Shown here piece after piece: positions 18,042 through 27,501 of a DNA stretch of 64,000 bases (position 1 is its first letter; the number at the start of each line of letters is the position of its first letter). Source of the stretch: Enterobacteriaceae bacterium LSJC7. GTDB taxonomy: Bacteria > Pseudomonadota > Gammaproteobacteria > Enterobacterales > Enterobacteriaceae. The translations under genes were made by a program, and so were the position numbers. The stretch covers positions 869,948 to 933,947 of the forward strand of contig AMFN01000002.1 of the NCBI GenBank assembly GCA_000302695.1, in the 5' to 3' direction. The notes beneath the pieces were generated by a model. The model was not told where the DNA came from. It saw only the letters and a list, made by a program, of their open reading frames with translations, and did no database searches.

Positions 18042-20357
18042 TCAGCGCAGTGGTGATAGCTCGTAAAGCACCAGCGCGTTACTTTCCAGCGTCTCCTGTA
18101 CCCGCCATTCGCCAGACAGCGTTTCTTCCCACATCTGCATCTGTGGGCGGGCGCGGTGGCGTATCCAGTCCAGCGCCTCAGCGTCCGGGCCGCTTACGGA
18201 CTGCATGTGTTCCATCAGGGGGAACAACGCACCATTTTGCTGATCGAAGCGAAGACGGCGGATGCGCCAGCGCCCCGGCGGTATGCTGTTGATGGTCAGA
18301 CTCATGCGCCGGCGAAAACGCTGGATAAACGTCTCCTGGCTGGATAAGTCCGGGTTGAAGGCGACGGTGTTACTCAAAAGCAGCTGCCAGCCGTCGTCGC
18401 TGCGGGTCAGCAGGTGGCCATGGCCGCTGGCAGCCCGCTCCCCGCGCAGCCGGCTCCACAAACGCAGCACCCAGTAAACCGGGCGCGGTAGCGCGTCGCC
18501 AAACCAGATAGCCAGGCTTGAGGTGTCGAATTTCTCATTCTCCAGCGCTTCGTGTTGCAGGGTGGCATTGAGCCAGAAACCAACATTCACAACGCTGTCG
18601 GGCAGGCTAAGCAGGGTGTGCATCAGCAGCGCGCCGCGAAAGAAGCCGCCGTTGGCATACAGCGTTTGCCCGGTAAGCGTGTTCCAGGCCAGCAGGTGGA
18701 CAGGCAATGTGAGTTTGTGGCGATGTAATTCGGCCGTAATAGCCTGCAACCTTTGCGTCGGGTAATCCACCGCGCGCTGAAGCGGTGCATCCTCATCAAG
18801 GGCGCTGTGCAGGTCGAGCGTTTCGTTAGCATCGGCAGTGCAGGCGATAAAATCAGCTTCCCGCAGCCAGGGCTGGTGCCAGACCGGTTCATGGCGAATG
18901 CCATCAGTACCGGGGGCAAACGGGTAATAGAGGCCAATTTGTGCCTGGGGCAGGTGCTGACGTATACACCAGCGTAGCGTCTTCCAGCTTTGTTCGTTGT
19001 TGCGTGCGGGAGTATCGGCAGACCACACCCACAAAAAGCGCCAACGGCTGAGGCGCGATAAGGGGAAATAATCCACGCACTGGCGTAAAAAGTGGCCAAG
19101 TTGTTGCGGGGTGCTGTCGGCATCCAGGCGCAGATTAAGAGCGACATCCAGCTCATCAATAAAATGCAAAATCTGTTGCAGGCGCATCCAGCCGGGGTTT
19201 GCCATCAACGGTGTGTGCCAGTCGGTGCGTAGCAGCGGGCTGTTAAGCAACGGTTCGGCAATATCCAGTCCGCTCAACGGTAGCGTTGCGTGCAGTTCAC
19301 GCAGTTGAGCCTGCACCTCATGCTGGAGCAAATCGTCAATATCGCGCACGGTGATAACGATGTCACGGATGCGCTGCGGGCGCATTCTGCCATGATGAAG
19401 CGTCACTTTCAGTTCTTCGCCGGTGTCGTAATGCGGGGCCGAGCTGGCATCTTTGTGTGGTTCAGCCTGGTTAAGCAGGGCAAAAATCAGGTGCGACGGG
19501 ACGGGGGTCACATCGCGCGGCTCGTTTTCGCGCACCTGCGGGCGCTCCGCTGCATCCTCCTGTGGATTACGGCGAAACTGGCGCGGCGTTTTACCGTAAT
19601 GGCGCTTAAACAAATCTATCATCTGCCGGTTGTTGGCAAAGCCCTGTTCAAGCGCTATCTGATGCACCGGCTTACTGGTGGTACGCAGTGCTTCCACGGC
19701 GTTTTGTAGCCGCAGTGTAGTGATAAATTGCATAAAGCTTACGCCGACTTCTCTTCGAAACAGGCGCGACAGCCACGCCTCAGAGACAAATTCGGCGCGG
19801 GCGATTTCACCCAGACTGATGCGCCGCTCAACGTTGTTTTCGATGCGTTGCACCACCTGCGTGATGCGTCGGCTCCAGTGCTGATGGCGGCTGCCGTTTG
19901 CTTTAGTGGGCTGTTGAAAGCCCGTTATCAGAACCAGCATTACCTCACTGAGCCAACGGTTCAACTCCAGGCGGTAGCGTTGGGCGTTTTTCATAACGGT
20001 GGCCTCCAGCACCTGGCGCAGCGCAGTGTGCAGGGCATGGTTCCAGTTCCGGGGCGCGTTTGAGTCTGTAAGTTGATAGTCATAAAGGAAAAAATCAGGA
20101 TACCAGCGTGCGACCCACTGACCACTGAGCGTGACGATCATCACCATATTTTCACTCTGGCTGTGCAACGACCAGTCGGTATGGCGGTTAACCAGTTGTA
20201 TCGCGCCGCTGCTCAGGGTGCTGGTCTGCTCACCTGCGCCAAACAGCAGTTCGCCGCGCAGCACCTGAATCAGCGTCAGGCCGTTTAGTCCCGGTTGGTG
20301 CAGAAACTGCACCTGGTACAGTTCCACGGAGAACTCGGTAAGCTCACGTTCCGTCAT
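18042..20357 (-). CDS. AraC-family regulator with glycoside-hydrolase-39-like C-terminal domain
   Basis: About 771 residues, far longer than ordinary AraC regulators. Order: a cupin-like N-terminal sensing half (to about 150), the AraC double helix-turn-helix (about 165-262, ending IDLFKRHYGKTPRQFRR), a linker, then about 450 residues resembling the GH39 TIM barrel and beta domain seen fused to some AraC regulators. Where GH39 enzymes have WNEP this protein has WVWSAD (about 443-448), and the expected xEWN strand reads LLAWNT (about 555-560), so both catalytic glutamates look replaced. Start chosen at MTERELTEF, behind AGGAGG. It is divergent from the M20 amidohydrolase and MFS genes, which it probably controls. 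The domain call rests on recognition, not a search. Confidence 0.75.
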   Translation of the reverse strand: MTERELTEFSVELYQVQFLHQPGLNGLTLIQVLRGELLFGAGEQTSTLSSGAIQLVNRHTDWSLHSQSENMVMIVTLSGQWVARWYPDFFLYDYQLTDSNAPRNWNHALHTALRQVLEATVMKNAQRYRLELNRWLSEVMLVLITGFQQPTKANGSRHQHWSRRITQVVQRIENNVERRISLGEIARAEFVSEAWLSRLFRREVGVSFMQFITTLRLQNAVEALRTTSKPVHQIALEQGFANNRQMIDLFKRHYGKTPRQFRRNPQEDAAERPQVRENEPRDVTPVPSHLIFALLNQAEPHKDASSAPHYDTGEELKVTLHHGRMRPQRIRDIVITVRDIDDLLQHEVQAQLRELHATLPLSGLDIAEPLLNSPLLRTDWHTPLMANPGWMRLQQILHFIDELDVALNLRLDADSTPQQLGHFLRQCVDYFPLSRLSRWRFLWVWSADTPARNNEQSWKTLRWCIRQHLPQAQIGLYYPFAPGTDGIRHEPVWHQPWLREADFIACTADANETLDLHSALDEDAPLQRAVDYPTQRLQAITAELHRHKLTLPVHLLAWNTLTGQTLYANGGFFRGALLMHTLLSLPDSVVNVGFWLNATLQHEALENEKFDTSSLAIWFGDALPRPVYWVLRLWSRLRGERAASGHGHLLTRSDDGWQLLLSNTVAFNPDLSSQETFIQRFRRRMSLTINSIPPGRWRIRRLRFDQQNGALFPLMEHMQSVSGPDAEALDWIRHRARPQMQMWEETLSGEWRVQETLESNALVLYELSPLR

Positions 20358-20454
20358 CCTTCCTCCTGACTGCGAATACAAAAAAATAGCCCCTGTTTTT
20401 TGTCATAAGCGCACGGTATGAAAAACAGTCAACGCTCATGCGTCACTTTAAAAC

Positions 20455-20488
20455 AAAAAACGCCATTTTAAAGCCGAAAAATCGCCAT
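20455..20488 (+). promoter_or_regulatory. Direct repeats, candidate AraC-type operator
   Basis: AAAAAACGCCAT (20455-20466) and AAAAATCGCCAT (20477-20488) are 22 bases apart, about two helical turns, and a weaker GCGACCAT copy follows at 20501. They lie in the divergent gap 45-75 bases before the amidohydrolase start. Two-turn direct repeats are typical of AraC-family sites. Confidence 0.5.
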
Positions 20489-20531
20489 AAACTCCAGAGT
20501 GCGACCATAAAAACAACGAAGGTGACACACA

Positions 20532-21701
20532 ATGGCACAGCACATGATTACGGCATTGCGCGAGCAGGAAGCAGTATTCACAGCCATACGGCGCCAGATA
20601 CACAGTCAGCCGGAAGTGGGTTTTGAAGAGCACCACACCAGCGATTTAATCGCCAGATTACTCGAAGAATGGGGATATGAGGTCCATCGCGGGCTGGCAA
20701 CAACCGGTGTTGTTGGTACGCTGAAATGCGGTGATGGTACAAAGCGCCTGGGGTTGCGCGCCGATATTGATGCACTGCCGATGGGGGAAAACAACGGCAA
20801 AGCCTGGAGCAGCAAAATTGAAAACCGCTTCCACGGCTGTGGTCATGACGGTCACACCACCATCCTTCTTTGTGCTGCGCAATACCTGGCACGCACCCGC
20901 AATTTTAACGGCACGCTACATCTGATTTTCCAGCCCGCCGAAGAACTGCTTTACGGCGGACGAGTCATGCTCGAAGACGGGCTGTTCGAAAAATTCCCCT
21001 GCGACAGCATCTTTGGTCTGCATAACATGCCGGGCATAAAGCTCAACCACTTTGCCTTTCGCGATGGCCCGATGATGGCCTCATCCGACACCTTACACAT
21101 AGAGGTCAACGGCGTTGGCGGCCATGGCGCGCTGCCGGAGCGCACGGTCGATGCCACACTTGTCGCCTGCCATATCGCGGTGGCGCTGCAAACCATAGTC
21201 TCGCGCAATATCACGCCGTTCCAGCCGGTGGTGGTGACAGTGGGCAGCATTCAGGCGGGTGAAGCGCCGAACATCATTAACGAAAAAGCGCTGATGAAGC
21301 TCAGTATTCGCACGCTGGATGAAGACGTTCGCAAGACGGTGCTTCAACGCGTGCACGATATTGCGGTATCTCAGGCGGCGAGCTTTAACGCCACGGTAAC
21401 GTTGACCCACGTTAACGGTAGCCCGGTGCTGGTCAATGACCCGCAGGCCAATGAGCTGGTGCGCGGGATTGCGAGCGATCTCTTTGGGCCGGAGCGCGTG
21501 ATTACCGCGCCACCGTTTATGGGTAGCGAAGACTTTGCCTTCATGCTGGAGAAAAACCCAAACGGCAGTTATTTCATCATCGGTGCTGGCGATGAAGCAG
21601 ACAGATGCATGGTTCACAATCCCGGCTACGACTTCAACGACGAGAATATCGTTCCCGCTGCGGCGCTCTGGTGCTCTCTGAGCGAAAAATTTTTGCGCTA
21701 A
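20532..21701 (+). CDS. M20D-family amidohydrolase (hippurate/IAA-conjugate hydrolase-like)
   Basis: Cytoplasmic metallo-amidohydrolase predicted to cleave an N-acyl or amide-linked amino acid. 389 residues, typical for the HipO / IAA-amino-acid hydrolase group. Metal-site motifs: LRADIDALP, the M20D signature HGCGHDGHT (Cys and His ligands), FQPAEE, and MGSEDFAFML near the C-terminus. The central dimerisation domain carries GVGGHGALPE. The ribosome-binding site is AAGGTG. The MFS gene follows after 57 bases, so they form an operon. The substrate cannot be told from sequence. Confidence 0.85.
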   Translation: MAQHMITALREQEAVFTAIRRQIHSQPEVGFEEHHTSDLIARLLEEWGYEVHRGLATTGVVGTLKCGDGTKRLGLRADIDALPMGENNGKAWSSKIENRFHGCGHDGHTTILLCAAQYLARTRNFNGTLHLIFQPAEELLYGGRVMLEDGLFEKFPCDSIFGLHNMPGIKLNHFAFRDGPMMASSDTLHIEVNGVGGHGALPERTVDATLVACHIAVALQTIVSRNITPFQPVVVTVGSIQAGEAPNIINEKALMKLSIRTLDEDVRKTVLQRVHDIAVSQAASFNATVTLTHVNGSPVLVNDPQANELVRGIASDLFGPERVITAPPFMGSEDFAFMLEKNPNGSYFIIGAGDEADRCMVHNPGYDFNDENIVPAAALWCSLSEKFLR

Positions 21702-21758
21702 TGAACCCGCCGGCGCTGTCACTGGCACCGGCTATCCCCCGATGAGGAGGGTAATACC

Positions 21759-23147
21759 ATGAGTTCAATTTCTCTTGATGACGCACGTTTTGTCGGTAAC
21801 GACCGTCTGTTGACTGGCATTGTTCTGGGTGTGCTTACGTTCTGGCTGTTTGCACAGTCGATGATAAACGTGGTACCGGCCATTGAGGCCAGTGTGGCAA
21901 TTCCGGTTGAAACGCTGACGATGGCGGTCAGCCTCAGTGCGCTGTTCAGCGGCTGCTTTATTGTTGCCAGCGGTGGTCTGGCTGACCGTTTTGGCCGTAT
22001 GCGCCTCACCCGCATTGGGCTGGTGTTAAGCGTTGTGGGCAGCCTGATGCTGGTGGTTGCCCAGGGACCGCTGCTGTTTTTACTGGGCCGCGCGGTGCAG
22101 GGGTTTTCTGCCGCCTGTATCATGCCCGCGACGCTTGCGCTGCTCAAAGACTGGTATGACGGCAAAGCACGCCAGCGCGCGGTGAGCTTTTGGGTGATTG
22201 GCTCCTGGGGCGGGAGTGGGTTGAGCTCCATCGTCGGTGGCGCTATTGCCACTGGACTGGGCTGGCGCTGGATTTTTATTGTTTCCAGTGCGGTGGCGTT
22301 GCTCTCGCTCTACCTGCTGCGCCACGCGCCGGAAAGCCGTAGCGTCACGGCGGCACGCACAAAGCTTGACTGGGCGGGCCTGGTCAGCCTCGCAGCTGCG
22401 CTGGTGTTGCTCAATCTCTTTATTTCTAAAGGGCGCGTCTGGGGCTGGTTTAGCGTTGAGTCGCTGGCAATGCTGGCCGCGGCCATCGCCGTAGCGCTGT
22501 GTTTCTGGCGCATAGAGCGCGCCAGGCAGAGCGGTAATGCGCTAATTGATTTCGAACTGTTTCGCAACCGGGCCTGGAATGGTGCCACGCTTTCTAACAT
22601 GCTGCTTAACGGCTGTATCGGTACCATGATGGTGGCCAGTATCTACATGCAGCAGGGGCGCGCCTTTAGTTCGTTTAAAGTGGGTATGCTGACGCTCGGC
22701 TACCTGGTCATGGTGCTGGCAATGATTCGCGTCGGGGAAAAACTGCTGCAACGCTACGGCGCGCGCATTCCTATGCTGGCGGGGCCGGCCATCACTGGCG
22801 CAGGTGTCATGATGCTGTCGTTTACTTTCCTCGGTGATACGGCTTATGTCGTCAATGTGGCGCTGGCTTATGTGTTGTTTGGCTTTGGCCTGGGCTGCTA
22901 CGCCACACCGTCAACCGACACGGCGGTGACTAATGCACCGGCGGAAAAACTGGGTGTGGCCTCCGGTCTTTATAAAATGGGCAGTTCGCTCGGAGGGGCA
23001 TTCGGGATTGCCGGGTCGGCGTCACTGTTTGCACTGCTGATGCCGTTTGGTATTGAGCGTGCCGCTCAGTTTACGCTGCTGGCCAACACCGGACTGTGCG
23101 TGCTGGCGATTGTGGTGAGCTACATTATGGTGCCGCGAAGCAAATAA
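21759..23147 (+). CDS. MFS transporter, DHA2-like (about 14 membrane spans)
   Basis: 462 residues, rich in hydrophobic spans. The MFS motif A is seen as GGLADRFGRMRLTRIG (loop 2-3), and RAVQGFSAACIMPATLALL is the usual motif in the next spans. Length and the WRWIFIVSSAVALLSLYLLR motif fit the drug:H+ antiporter-2 branch. GAGGAGGG precedes the ATG. Being next to an amidohydrolase and under the same regulator, it may export the substrate or product, though an import role cannot be excluded. A strong terminator follows. Confidence 0.8.
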   Translation: MSSISLDDARFVGNDRLLTGIVLGVLTFWLFAQSMINVVPAIEASVAIPVETLTMAVSLSALFSGCFIVASGGLADRFGRMRLTRIGLVLSVVGSLMLVVAQGPLLFLLGRAVQGFSAACIMPATLALLKDWYDGKARQRAVSFWVIGSWGGSGLSSIVGGAIATGLGWRWIFIVSSAVALLSLYLLRHAPESRSVTAARTKLDWAGLVSLAAALVLLNLFISKGRVWGWFSVESLAMLAAAIAVALCFWRIERARQSGNALIDFELFRNRAWNGATLSNMLLNGCIGTMMVASIYMQQGRAFSSFKVGMLTLGYLVMVLAMIRVGEKLLQRYGARIPMLAGPAITGAGVMMLSFTFLGDTAYVVNVALAYVLFGFGLGCYATPSTDTAVTNAPAEKLGVASGLYKMGSSLGGAFGIAGSASLFALLMPFGIERAAQFTLLANTGLCVLAIVVSYIMVPRSK

Positions 23148-23198
23148 AACACCGGCTTTGTGGGGAGTACGGTTAACGTGCCTGGGCTATCAATCAAT

Positions 23199-23226
23199 GC
23201 CCGGCTTTAACTGCCGGGCTTTTTTA
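23199..23226 (+). terminator. Terminator after the MFS gene
   Basis: GCCCGGC and GCCGGGC arms with a 7-nt loop followed by six T residues. Confidence 0.85.
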
Positions 23227-23259
23227 TATGACGCGATACCCATGCGCACTTCGTACAAA

Positions 23260-24252
23260 TTACGTCGGGTTAATTTCATGCTTTTTCAGCAGCGCGCGCA
23301 GTTGATGATAGGTCAGGCCAAGCAGCTCGGCGGCCTGTTTTTGATGGTATTTCGCCTCACTCAGTCCTTGTTCCACCAGCGCTTTTTCCTGCTGGTTTTG
23401 CCAGTGGCGTAAATCCAGCGGCAGCGTGGGCAAAGCCGCGGTGTCCGGGGAGAGAGAGGGTGATTTTTTTGCCGCGCCATGGCGGGCAAACGGGTCAAGA
23501 ATGATGTGCGATACCGGCTCATCGCTGCTGGCGTGGCGGTAAACCGAGCGCTCCACCACGTTTTTCAGCTCGCGAATATTCCCCGGCCAACCGTAGCCGA
23601 GCAGCGTCTCGCGTGCTTCATCGCTAAAGCCCGGGAACAGCGGCAGTTGGAGTTCGCGGCACATCTGAATAGCAAACTGTTCAGCGAGCAGCATGATGTC
23701 GCTGCGCCGCTCGCGCAGCGGCGGCAGGCGCACTACGTCAAAGGCCAGCCGGTCAAGCAGGTCAGCACGAAAGGTCCCATCCTGGGCCATCTGCGGTAAG
23801 TCTGCGTTGGTGGCGCACACCAGCCGCACATTCACCTGAAGCGGCTGGCTACCGCCTACGCGCTCAAGCTCGCCGTACTCAATCACGCGCAGCAATTTTT
23901 CCTGCACCATCATTGGCGCGGTGGCGAGTTCGTCCAGAAACAGCGTGCCGCCGTCGGCGCGTTCAAAGCGCCCGAGATGGCGTTTTTGCGCGCCGGTAAA
24001 CGCCCCGGCTTCGTGGCCGAACAGCTCGGAGTCGAGCAGGTTTTCATTGAGTGCCGAGCAGTTAAGGGAAACAAACGGCCCCTGCCAGCGGCGCGACAGG
24101 AAGTGCAGACGGTTGGCAATCAACTCTTTACCCGTACCACGCTCGCCGGTGACCAGCACCGGCTTGTCCAGTACAGCCAGGTGTGACACCTGTTCCAGCA
24201 TTTCCAGGAAGCTGTTGTCTTCCCCCAGCAGGTTATCTTTATAATCCGTCAT
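23260..24252 (-). CDS. pspF: Phage shock protein operon activator PspF
   Basis: Sigma-54 dependent enhancer-binding protein that activates pspA and is held inactive by PspA. 330 residues (E. coli 325). There is no receiver domain: it starts directly with the AAA+ module, with Walker A GERGTGKE, the sigma-54 contact loop GAFTGA, Walker B GTLFLDEL and the arginine-finger region RADLLDRLAF. The C-terminal Fis-type helix-turn-helix is AELLGLTYHQLRALLKKH. The start at MTDYKDNLL matches E. coli; five further in-frame codons upstream are ignored. Divergent from pspA. Confidence 0.96.
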   Translation of the reverse strand: MTDYKDNLLGEDNSFLEMLEQVSHLAVLDKPVLVTGERGTGKELIANRLHFLSRRWQGPFVSLNCSALNENLLDSELFGHEAGAFTGAQKRHLGRFERADGGTLFLDELATAPMMVQEKLLRVIEYGELERVGGSQPLQVNVRLVCATNADLPQMAQDGTFRADLLDRLAFDVVRLPPLRERRSDIMLLAEQFAIQMCRELQLPLFPGFSDEARETLLGYGWPGNIRELKNVVERSVYRHASSDEPVSHIILDPFARHGAAKKSPSLSPDTAALPTLPLDLRHWQNQQEKALVEQGLSEAKYHQKQAAELLGLTYHQLRALLKKHEINPT

Positions 24253-24351
24253 GATGAGATTAACCACTTGTTAGTGAATTACACCAATTTACTCCGTAGG
24301 GCGACGCGTGTAAATCAGTATAAAACCTTTAAAATCAGCACAATAAAAAAA

Positions 24352-24368
24352 TGGCACGCTTATTGTAT
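24352..24368 (+). promoter_or_regulatory. Sigma-54 promoter of pspA
   Basis: TGGCACG (24352-24358) and TTGTA (24363-24367) place the -24 GG and -12 G(T) ten bases apart, as in the E. coli pspA promoter. A dyad GTGAATTACAC at 24274-24284 is a good candidate for a PspF enhancer site, and A/T-rich sequence lies between them. Confidence 0.85.
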
Positions 24369-24422
24369 TAAGTTATGCGTGACGGGCAGCAGCCCGCAGG
24401 ATAAATGACTGAGGATTGAATT

Positions 24423-25091
24423 ATGGGTATTTTTTCTCGTTTTGCCGACATCGTGAATGCCAACATCAACTCGCTGCTCGAAAAAGCAGAAGACCCACAA
24501 AAACTGGTTCGCCTGATGATTCAGGAAATGGAAGATACGCTGGTCGAAGTGCGCTCCACGTCGGCACGTGCGCTGGCCGAGAAAAAGCAGCTGAGTCGCC
24601 GCATTGAGCAGGCGCTGGCGCAGCAGGCAGAATGGCAGGAAAAAGCTGAACTGGCGCTGCGTAAAGAGAAAGATGACCTGGCGCGTGCTGCACTCATTGA
24701 GAAGCAGAAGCTGACCGATATGATAAGCGCGCTGGAAGATGAAGTGACCCACGTTGACGATACGCTTGAGCGCATGAAAAAAGAGATTGGTGAGCTTGAG
24801 AACAAACTCAGCGAAACCCGCGCTCGTCAGCAGGCGCTGGCGCTGCGTCACCAGGCAGCCTCTTCGTCACGTGATGTGCGCCGCCAGCTTGACAGCGGCA
24901 AGCTTGACGAAGCCATGGCGCGCTTTGAATCCTTTGAGCGCCGAATTGATCAAATGGAAGCCGAGGCCGAAAGCCACCGCTTTGGCAAACAGACCAGCCT
25001 GGATCAGCAGTTTGCTGACCTGAAAGCCGATGATGAAATCAGCGAGCAGCTGGCAGCGTTAAAAGCTAAAGTGCAGCGCGACGATCGGTAA
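24423..25091 (+). CDS. pspA: Phage shock protein A
   Basis: Peripheral inner-membrane protein of the ESCRT-III/Vipp1 superfamily. It binds PspF in unstressed cells and coats damaged membranes under stress. 222 residues, the E. coli length. The N-terminal amphipathic helix is [21 protein letters not shown]; the rest is almost wholly charged coiled coil with the [21 protein letters not shown] region. First gene of pspABCD, behind a sigma-54 promoter. Confidence 0.97.
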   Translation: MGIFSRFADIVNANINSLLEKAEDPQKLVRLMIQEMEDTLVEVRSTSARALAEKKQLSRRIEQALAQQAEWQEKAELALRKEKDDLARAALIEKQKLTDMISALEDEVTHVDDTLERMKKEIGELENKLSETRARQQALALRHQAASSSRDVRRQLDSGKLDEAMARFESFERRIDQMEAEAESHRFGKQTSLDQQFADLKADDEISEQLAALKAKVQRDDR

Positions 25092-25142
25092 CATTTCTGC
25101 GGCGCAGCTCGCGCCGCAGCGTTTTATCTGTAAGGAGTACAC

Positions 25143-25370
25143 ATGAGCGCGCTTTTTCTTGCCATACCGCTGACAATTTTTATGTTGTTCGTCGCCCCAA
25201 TCTGGCTCTGGCTGCACTACAGCAACCGGGCAGAGCGGGGGGCAGAGCTTAATGGTAATGAGCGTCAACGGCTGATGCAGCTTAGCGATGAGGCACAGCG
25301 GATGCGTGCGCGCATCGAAACGCTGGAGCAAATTCTTGACGCGGAACACCCTAACTGGAGGAACGACTGA
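25143..25370 (+). CDS. pspB: Phage shock protein B
   Basis: Small inner-membrane protein that works with PspC to relay membrane stress and release PspF from PspA. 75 residues: one N-terminal membrane span (about residues 3-24, ending WLWLHYSNR) and a cytoplasmic coiled helix (LSDEAQRMRARIETLEQIL). Its stop overlaps the pspC ATG. Confidence 0.96.
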   Translation: MSALFLAIPLTIFMLFVAPIWLWLHYSNRAERGAELNGNERQRLMQLSDEAQRMRARIETLEQILDAEHPNWRND

Positions 25371-25723
25371 TGGCGATAACGTTTTCCGGGCGTAAGCTGT
25401 GGCGCATTCCGCAGCGTGGCATGCTCAAAGGCGTCTGCGCAGGGCTTGCGCAGTATTTTGATGTGCCGGTGAAGCTGGTGCGTCTGATTGTCATTTTGTC
25501 GATGTTTTTTGGTCTGTTTTTCTTCACCATCGCGGCGTATATCGTGCTGACATTTGCGCTGGACCCGATGCCTGAAGATGCGGTTGATAATGCCCAGGCC
25601 AGCCGTTCAGTGCTGGATGAGGTGGACGCTGAGCTGGCGGCAGGCGAGCGCCGCTTGCGCACCATGGAGCGCTACGTCACCTCTGATGCGTTTACGTTAC
25701 GCAGCCGTTTTCGTCAGCTGTGA
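25370..25723 (+). CDS. pspC: Phage shock protein C
   Basis: 117 residues (E. coli 119). The PspC domain (LWRIPQRGMLKGVCAGLAQYFDVPVKLVR) is followed by a membrane span at about residues 44-65 and a C-terminal amphipathic segment (ELAAGERRLRTMERYVTSD). With PspB it forms the sensor of the response. The ATG overlaps the pspB TGA, so expression is coupled. Confidence 0.96.
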   Translation: MAITFSGRKLWRIPQRGMLKGVCAGLAQYFDVPVKLVRLIVILSMFFGLFFFTIAAYIVLTFALDPMPEDAVDNAQASRSVLDEVDAELAAGERRLRTMERYVTSDAFTLRSRFRQL

Positions 25724-25748
25724 TCCTGACCGGGTTTGAGGAGAGAGA

Positions 25749-25985
25749 ATGAATACATCAACATTGCACCGTGCCGCTGTTCGGGCAAAGCCGGTTATCA
25801 AAGTCGCGGGCAAATTCATTTTGCTAAGTGCGCTGCGCGTTGGTCCGGCGGGTGTTGCCGGGTGGGCGGTGAAGTCTGTGGCACGCCGCCCGCTTAAAAT
25901 GCTGCTGGCCGTTGCCCTTGAGCCGCTGCTCTCCCGCCTGGCTGCCCGTTTATCCCGCCGTTTCGCTAACCAATCCCCGCGTTAA
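25749..25985 (+). CDS. pspD: Phage shock protein D
   Basis: 78 residues. Opens [35 protein letters not shown], similar to E. coli PspD (73), with a basic, amphipathic to hydrophobic sequence suggesting membrane association. Its role is poorly defined. GAGGAGAGAG precedes the start. In E. coli pspE (periplasmic rhodanese) follows; here the next gene is ycjX. A GC hairpin near 25989-26012 lacks a T run. Confidence 0.88.
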   Translation: MNTSTLHRAAVRAKPVIKVAGKFILLSALRVGPAGVAGWAVKSVARRPLKMLLAVALEPLLSRLAARLSRRFANQSPR

Positions 25986-26103
25986 ATTACCACGCGCCGC
26001 CGCAAGGCGGCGTGATGGAGTGGAATCTGTACGTCAGGTAAACTAGGTGCAGGTCGCTGTGCGACTGCCTGACTGTTTACAACGCGGGTGACACAGGAGT
26101 GTT

Positions 26104-27501
26104 ATGAAGCGAATCAAAAATGAACTGCAATCCCTGGTCAACCGGGGCATGGACCGCCATCTGCGCCTGGCCGTGACTGGTCTGAGTCGCAGTGGCAAAA
26201 CCGCCTTCATTACTGCGATGGTAAATCAGTTGCTCAACGTCCATGCCGGAGCCAGGCTGCCGCTGTTGAACGCGGTACGTGAAGAGCGACTGCTTGGCGT
26301 AAAGCGCGTGCCGCAGCGCGATTTAGGTATCCCTCGTTTTACCTACGATGAAGGTCTGGCCCAGCTTTACGGCACACCACCCACATGGCCTACGCCAACG
26401 CGCGGCGTGAGCGAAATGCGACTCGCCCTGCGCTACCGCTCCGATGATTCCCTGTTGCGCCATTTCAAAGACACCTCCACATTGTGGCTGGAAATCGTCG
26501 ATTATCCCGGCGAGTGGCTGCTTGATTTGCCGATGCTGGCGCAGGATTACCTGACCTGGTCGCGTCAGATGACGGGCCTGTTGCAGGGGCAACGCGAGGA
26601 ATGGTCGCGCCGCTGGGCGCAGTTGTCTGCCGACCTCGACCCGCTGGCACCTGCCGATGAAAACCGGCTGGCAGAGATTGCCGCGGCCTGGACGGATTAC
26701 CTCATTACCTGCAAAGCCGAAGGCTTGCACTTTATCCAGCCCGGGCGCTTTGTATTGCCGGGGGATATGGCAGGCGCGCCTGCGCTACAGTTTTTCCCCT
26801 GGCCGGACGTGGATCGCTACGGTGAGTCGAAGCTGGCGCAGGCGGATAAGGGTAGCAACTTCGCCATGTTGCGTGCGCGCTTCGATTACTACTGCGACAA
26901 AGTTGTGAAGGGCTTTTATCGCGACTATTTTCTGCGTTTTGACCGCCAGATTGTGCTGGTGGACTGTCTTCAGCCGCTCAACAGCGGTCCGCAGGCGTTT
27001 AACGACATGCGCCTTGCGTTAACCCAACTGATGCAAAGCTTCCATTACGGCCAGCGCACGCTGTTCCGGCGCATGTTCTCGCCAGTTATCGACAAACTGC
27101 TGTTTGCCGCCACCAAAGCAGACCATGTTACGGTGGATCAGCATGCCAACATGGTGTCGTTGCTGCAGCAACTGGTGCAGGACGCGTGGCAAAACGCGGC
27201 GTTTGAGGGCATCAGTATGGACTGCCTGGGGCTGGCCTCCGTGCAGGCAACGCAAAGTGGCATGGTTGAGGTGCAGGGTGAAAACATTCCGGCACTGCGC
27301 GGGCATCGTCTGAGTGACGGCGCACCGCTTACCGTTTACCCGGGCGAAGTCCCGGCGCGTCTGCCAGGCAGCCTGTTCTGGGAAAACCAGGGTTTTCAGT
27401 TTGAGCAGTTTCGCCCGCAAAGCATGGATGTGGACAAGCCGTTACCGCATATTCGCCTCGATGCAGCGCTGGAGTTTTTAATTGGAGATAAGCTGCGATG
27501 A
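26104..27501 (+). CDS. ycjX: DUF463 P-loop GTPase-like protein YcjX
   Basis: 465 residues, the E. coli length. The N-terminal Walker A is [10 protein letters not shown] at about residue 22-31, and [13 protein letters not shown] (about 139) resembles a switch region. Family structures show a GTPase-like fold; the cellular role is unknown, but expression follows phage-shock induction in E. coli. It overlaps ycjF by 4 bases, so the two are one unit. Confidence 0.92.
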   Translation: MKRIKNELQSLVNRGMDRHLRLAVTGLSRSGKTAFITAMVNQLLNVHAGARLPLLNAVREERLLGVKRVPQRDLGIPRFTYDEGLAQLYGTPPTWPTPTRGVSEMRLALRYRSDDSLLRHFKDTSTLWLEIVDYPGEWLLDLPMLAQDYLTWSRQMTGLLQGQREEWSRRWAQLSADLDPLAPADENRLAEIAAAWTDYLITCKAEGLHFIQPGRFVLPGDMAGAPALQFFPWPDVDRYGESKLAQADKGSNFAMLRARFDYYCDKVVKGFYRDYFLRFDRQIVLVDCLQPLNSGPQAFNDMRLALTQLMQSFHYGQRTLFRRMFSPVIDKLLFAATKADHVTVDQHANMVSLLQQLVQDAWQNAAFEGISMDCLGLASVQATQSGMVEVQGENIPALRGHRLSDGAPLTVYPGEVPARLPGSLFWENQGFQFEQFRPQSMDVDKPLPHIRLDAALEFLIGDKLR

